NCBI GenBank assembly: GCA_031275515.1
Contig: JAISOQ010000032.1
Span: 1 to 8,311 of the forward strand
DNA from: Treponema sp.
GTDB lineage: Bacteria > Spirochaetota > Spirochaetia > Treponematales > Breznakiellaceae
Length of the DNA: 8,311 nucleotides
Reading direction: 5' to 3'
Shown: in pieces, positions 6,423 to 8,311 of the stretch
Layout of the letters: each line of letters opens with the position of its first letter
Numbering within the stretch: position 1 is the stretch's first letter
The notes under the pieces: model-generated
What the model was told of the DNA's origin: nothing
What the model saw: the letters and a program-made list of their open reading frames with translations, nothing else
The model's database searches: none
Position numbers and translations under genes: made by a program

Positions 6423-6518
6423 TCATCCTACTAGTCTGACGGCTATCCACCACAGCAACCCGGAAAAACCCGCCCCGCCGCCCACACTTAAACTTGACTC
6501 GTAATTGAGCTTCATCAT
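6423..6518 (-). CDS. Doubtful 31-aa small hydrophobic ORF
   Basis: On the minus strand, a frame beginning MMKLNYESSL ends in a Gly-rich hydrophobic segment, GGGAGFSGLLWWIAV, and stops at 6425. It is open upstream to a TAG at about 6590 without another ATG. There is no clear Shine-Dalgarno sequence, and the 16-bp direct repeat encodes part of the Gly stretch. It could be a membrane micropeptide, a gene remnant or chance. I recognise no family. Confidence 0.18.
   Translation of the reverse strand: MMKLNYESSLSVGGGAGFSGLLWWIAVRLVG
6464..6479 (+). repeat. 16-bp direct repeat, copy 2
   Basis: aaaaacccgccccgcc is identical to 6141-6156. It lies inside the doubtful 31-codon minus-strand frame. Confidence 0.5.
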
Positions 6519-6606
6519 TTGTTTCAGGGCGGATTCTTCCCCCGGACGCTTCTGCCTGGGGTGGAAAAGGTGGTTGATGCGGGGCTAAATGGTGGTTTAC
6601 CGCCGC

Positions 6607-7068
6607 TTAGCCGGGTGCGGGGGCGGTTGGACAGGGGGAAATGCGCCGAAAACGGGGGGCCGCCTCGTTTTTTCCCTTAGAAGGTCTGGCCCCTGTATTC
6701 GGTGCCGCCGCGCGCCCGCCGTTTGCCTCTTCGGGCGGCTCCCCCTCCAGAATCCGCGACCAGTACCGGTCACCCCAGATATGCCCGGTTCTCCCCATCG
6801 CCCGGTTGTACCGTTGCGCGAAGGTCTGCTTCATCCACTTCATAATGTCGGGAAGCTGCAACCCGTCTTCCGGCCTGATATAAAACTTCAGCAAATCACC
6901 CTCAAAACTCAGGCTCTGAATCTCGAAGGCAAACCGGAGTTCCGCCTCATGGAACACCTGCTTAAAAATCTCCCGGGCCTTTTTTTCCTGGAACAGGAGT
7001 TCCCGGTTGTTGATTTGGGTGTGGATTTCGTACCAAACACCCTGTTGGAGTATTCTCAATTGTCTCAT
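6607..7068 (-). CDS. IS200/REP-transposase-like (Y1/RAYT) protein lacking the HUH motif
   Basis: The 153-aa product aligns by eye with the N-terminal two-thirds of COG1943 IS200-like and REP-associated transposases. It has RQLRIL...GVWYEIHTQINNRE (2-23), the helix KQVFHEAELRFAFEIQSL (36-53), MKWMKQTFAQRYNR (76-89) and GRTGHIWGDRYWSRIL (92-107), matching the usual FNRxxxRxGHLWQGRY block. In active enzymes the segment after the helix reads like MPNHxHLL, with the metal-binding HUH. Here it is FEGDLLKFYI (55-64) with no histidine. The segment carrying the catalytic Tyr and the NPxxA motif is also absent: residues 108-153 are a low-complexity Pro/Ala/Arg/Gly tail. It should therefore not transpose by the Y1 mechanism. 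It may be a decayed copy or a domesticated DNA-binding derivative. I recall similar HUH-less proteins in termite-gut treponemes but could not check. The ATG has no Shine-Dalgarno sequence, and the upstream DNA is AT-rich. Confidence 0.75.
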   Translation of the reverse strand: MRQLRILQQGVWYEIHTQINNRELLFQEKKAREIFKQVFHEAELRFAFEIQSLSFEGDLLKFYIRPEDGLQLPDIMKWMKQTFAQRYNRAMGRTGHIWGDRYWSRILEGEPPEEANGGRAAAPNTGARPSKGKNEAAPRFRRISPCPTAPAPG

Positions 7069-7242
7069 ATAAATATATATGGGATTGAGTCGGTGTTTTG
7101 CTTCAATTCAACCCGCAAAAAAAAGAAAAAAAACGGAAAAAACAGAGAGAATAAGCCTTCAAGGTGAATCATCACTACCGGCGAAAGCGGATTTTCACCA
7201 TTTAAAGTTTGTAACTGTTTAGTCGTCTGCGGGGGATAGCGT

Positions 7243-7259
7243 CGGCAACTTCGTTGCCG
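7243..7259. repeat. 7-bp hairpin with 3-nt loop (ttc)
   Basis: cggcaac, loop ttc, gttgccg is a perfect stem-loop inside the candidate MITE. It is the first of three consecutive short hairpins. Confidence 0.55.
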
Positions 7260-7276
7260 CAATCCGCGGAATGAAG

Positions 7277-7309
7277 GGGCTTTTAGCCCGGAAGGGGCCA
7301 GCGGCCCCT
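7277..7309. repeat. Two adjacent 3-nt-loop hairpins
   Basis: gggct, loop ttt, agccc (7277-7289) and aggggcc, loop agc, ggcccct (7293-7309) are perfect and separated by 3 nt. The following aatgagcc (7311-7318) repeats the motif at 197-204 near the left-edge hairpin. Confidence 0.5.
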
Positions 7310-7351
7310 CAATGAGCCGATTGGGAGCGAAAGGGCCTTGATGCCGTGACC

Positions 7352-7377
7352 GGGGGAGTGGCTTCTTTGCCCCCTTT
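7352..7377 (+). terminator. Possible weak terminator
   Basis: ggggg (7352-7356), a 13-nt loop and ccccc (7370-7374) are followed by TTTGTT. The stem is short and the U-run interrupted, so efficiency is doubtful. It could stop transcription entering the oxidoreductase gene. Confidence 0.22.
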
Positions 7378-7456
7378 GTTAAAGCATTGGAGAACAAGAA
7401 AGACTCTGAAATCACGCTACGACTGAATAGTTACCCCAGATAAAATGATCCGTATT

Positions 7457-7463
7457 AAGGAGG
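7457..7463 (+). promoter_or_regulatory. Ribosome binding site fixing the oxidoreductase start
   Basis: AAGGAGG lies 7 nt before the ATG at 7471, ideal spacing. It rules against the in-frame TTG at 7465, which is only 1 nt from it. Confidence 0.85.
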
Positions 7464-7470
7464 CTTGAGT

Positions 7471-8169
7471 ATGTTACATTACTATGGTTCTTATGATTTT
7501 GTTGTCTGCGGCGGTGGTACGTCGGGAGTTACCGCTGCGGTAGCATCGGCCCGTACCGGCGCCAAAACCCTGTTGATCGAGCGGACTGGTCAATTGGGGG
7601 GGCAGATGAATTTTTCCGGCCCTCCGGGATTTTCCTATGCCTATCTGTTTAACGCGCTTCATGAACAAGTCATAGCCGGATTTGCGGCTGAGACCCATAA
7701 CAGGCTGTTGGAAATGGGCCACGCGCTGCCGCATACCTTAACGGATTGGCGGGGGTCTTATGTGTTCTCCTATGTGGATCCTGATCGGTGGGGGCTTTTG
7801 ATCTATCAAATCCTCACTGAGGAAAAAGCGGAGATGATGCTCCATTCTCTGATAACCGATGTTATCAAGGAAAACAATACGCTTAAAGGCGTTGTGGTAG
7901 AGCATCCGTCGGGCCGGTCTATCGTACTGGCCAAAGTAGTAATTGACTGCACCGGTGAGAGGGAAATAGGTTACCAGGCCGGCGCCCCAGTATGAGATTG
8001 AGGACCTGGACGTATTGGAGCCTTCTACAATCGCGTTCACCACCGATAGAGTCGAGTGGGATAAGGTGCTGCAATATGTAAAAGACAATTTAAAAGGGTT
8101 TCTTTTCGAACAGGCCGATTATACTACCCGGGGATATACCAGGGAAACGGTAGAGGCTGAAGTCAAATA
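7471..8169 (+). pseudogene. FAD-dependent oxidoreductase, frameshifted and 3'-disrupted
   Basis: The N-terminus is a Rossmann dinucleotide fold of the FAD_oxidored (PF12831) type: YDFVVCGGGTSGVTAAVASAR with the GxGxxG-like loop at about residues 13-20, then TLLIERTGQLGGQ, and later VVIDCTGEREIGYQAGAP. The redox substrate is not predictable. Frame 1 stops at 7993-7995 right after QAGAP. In the +1 frame the homologous sequence continues as QYEIEDLDVLEPSTIAF (codons from 7988), DRVEWDKVLQYVKDN and RGYTRETVEAEVKY up to about 8169. Homologs read AGAPYE across this point, so a one-base insertion near 7985-7990 explains it. Past 8169 the sequence becomes two hairpins and T-rich DNA unlike the family, and members are normally 400 aa or more. 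So the gene is broken twice. The promoter is unclear (TAAAAT at 7441-7446 has no good -35). A sequencing error could explain only the frameshift. Confidence 0.85.
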
Positions 8170-8188
8170 CCCCCGGCAAAGCTGGGGG
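8170..8188. repeat. 8-bp hairpin with AAA loop at the disruption point
   Basis: cccccggc, loop aaa, gctggggg pairs along its length with one G-T wobble. It sits exactly where the oxidoreductase similarity ends. Confidence 0.5.
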
Positions 8189-8200
8189 CTTGAATTCGTG

Positions 8201-8220
8201 AGCCGCTCAAAGCGGCTTTT
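8201..8220 (+). terminator. Terminator-like hairpin after the disrupted oxidoreductase
   Basis: agccgct (8201-8207), loop caa, agcggct (8211-8217) forms a perfect 7-bp stem followed by TTTGTTGTTTG. It looks like an intrinsic terminator and shares a CAAAGC core with the hairpin 12 nt upstream. It may form the end of an inserted element. Confidence 0.55.
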
Positions 8221-8311
8221 GTTGTTTGTCATTCCAGCCTATTCTTCCGGAGCTTTCTGCTTTGTTCCTCTACCCTACCCTGCTTATTTTAATTTCGTTT
8301 TACACATTTAT

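Larger units (their letters stand above)
6061..6606. other. 546-bp gene-poor region between convergent genes
   Basis: No convincing protein gene lies here. The stretch holds the parS palindrome (6088-6103), two copies of a 16-bp direct repeat, a 7-bp hairpin with a 3-nt loop, a cluster of GTTCGT repeats, a weak hairpin with a T-run and one doubtful 31-codon frame; each is listed separately. The 69-codon plus-strand frame at 6158-6367 is dominated by the GTTCGT repeats and lacks a ribosome site. Confidence 0.7.
7211..7434. mobile_element. Candidate MITE-like element bounded by 16-bp inverted repeats
   Basis: gtaactgtttagtcgt (7211-7226) and acgactgaatagttac (7419-7434) are inverted copies matching at 14 of 16 bases. 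They enclose 224 bp with no ORF but several hairpins. The outer ends read GTAAC inward from both sides; GTAA ends are typical of IS66-family elements, an analogy rather than an assignment. I find no 8-bp target duplication (flanks taaagttt and cccagata), so it is either old or not an insertion. Confidence 0.45.
7069..7470. other. 402-bp gene-free region with mobile-element-like structure
   Basis: No gene is supported. From left to right the region holds an A-rich tract with runs of 6-8 A (7118-7142), an imperfect pairing of ggtgaa (7163-7168) with ttcacc (7194-7199), the candidate terminal-inverted-repeat element (7211-7434) and the leader and ribosome site of the oxidoreductase gene. Confidence 0.65.

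Noticed and set aside
6369..6452. DnaA-box-like sites (TGTGGTTAT at about 6370, CTATCCACC at about 6443) hinting at an origin
   Set aside because: Each matches the 9-mer consensus at only 7 of 9 positions, and there is no AT-rich unwinding region or dnaA/dnaN gene. parS alone does not make an origin.
7065..7415. 116-codon minus-strand frame across the candidate MITE
   Set aside because: It is composed of hairpin and A/T-tract translation with a poly-Phe run, has no ribosome site and no homology that I recognise.

Overview
The window looks like a chromosomal segment of a moderately GC-rich anaerobic bacterium. My best guess is a spirochaete, specifically a termite-gut-type Treponema. This rests on the gene set and on a degenerate IS200-like protein that I associate with those genomes; it is an inference, since no rRNA or other taxonomic marker is present.

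Layout. (a) 1-422: the 3' part of a minus-strand AAA-family ATPase that runs off the left edge and has lost its 5' end, followed by an intergenic stretch with inverted repeats. (b) 423-2825, minus strand: an uncharacterised 194-aa protein gene followed by glnS (glutaminyl-tRNA synthetase), probably one transcription unit. (c) 2826-3071: a divergent intergenic region with a good extended -10 promoter firing to the right. (d) 3072-6060, plus strand: a compact operon of a double-DUF1538 membrane protein, a protein with two PII-like domains whose start overlaps the membrane gene, and a Fat-type acyl-ACP thioesterase. (e) 6061-7470: about 1.4 kb of repeat-rich DNA. It holds a perfect 16-bp ParB-binding parS palindrome, a cluster of GTTCGT repeats, direct repeats, short hairpins with 3-nt loops, a minus-strand IS200/REP-transposase-like gene that has lost its HUH catalytic motif, and a candidate 224-bp terminal-inverted-repeat element. 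(f) 7471-8311: an FAD-dependent oxidoreductase gene broken by a frameshift and then cut off by foreign-looking DNA with two consecutive hairpins.

How the genes fit together. The DUF1538 and PII-like genes are translationally coupled, which suggests a membrane transporter gated by a PII-type sensor. The thioesterase follows in the same direction 36 bp later. The right side reads as a chromosomal housekeeping site (parS) inside a region that collects mobile debris: a degenerate transposase, REP-like hairpins, a MITE-like element and a decaying oxidoreductase. The left-edge ATPase fragment shows the same kind of decay next to a similar hairpin.
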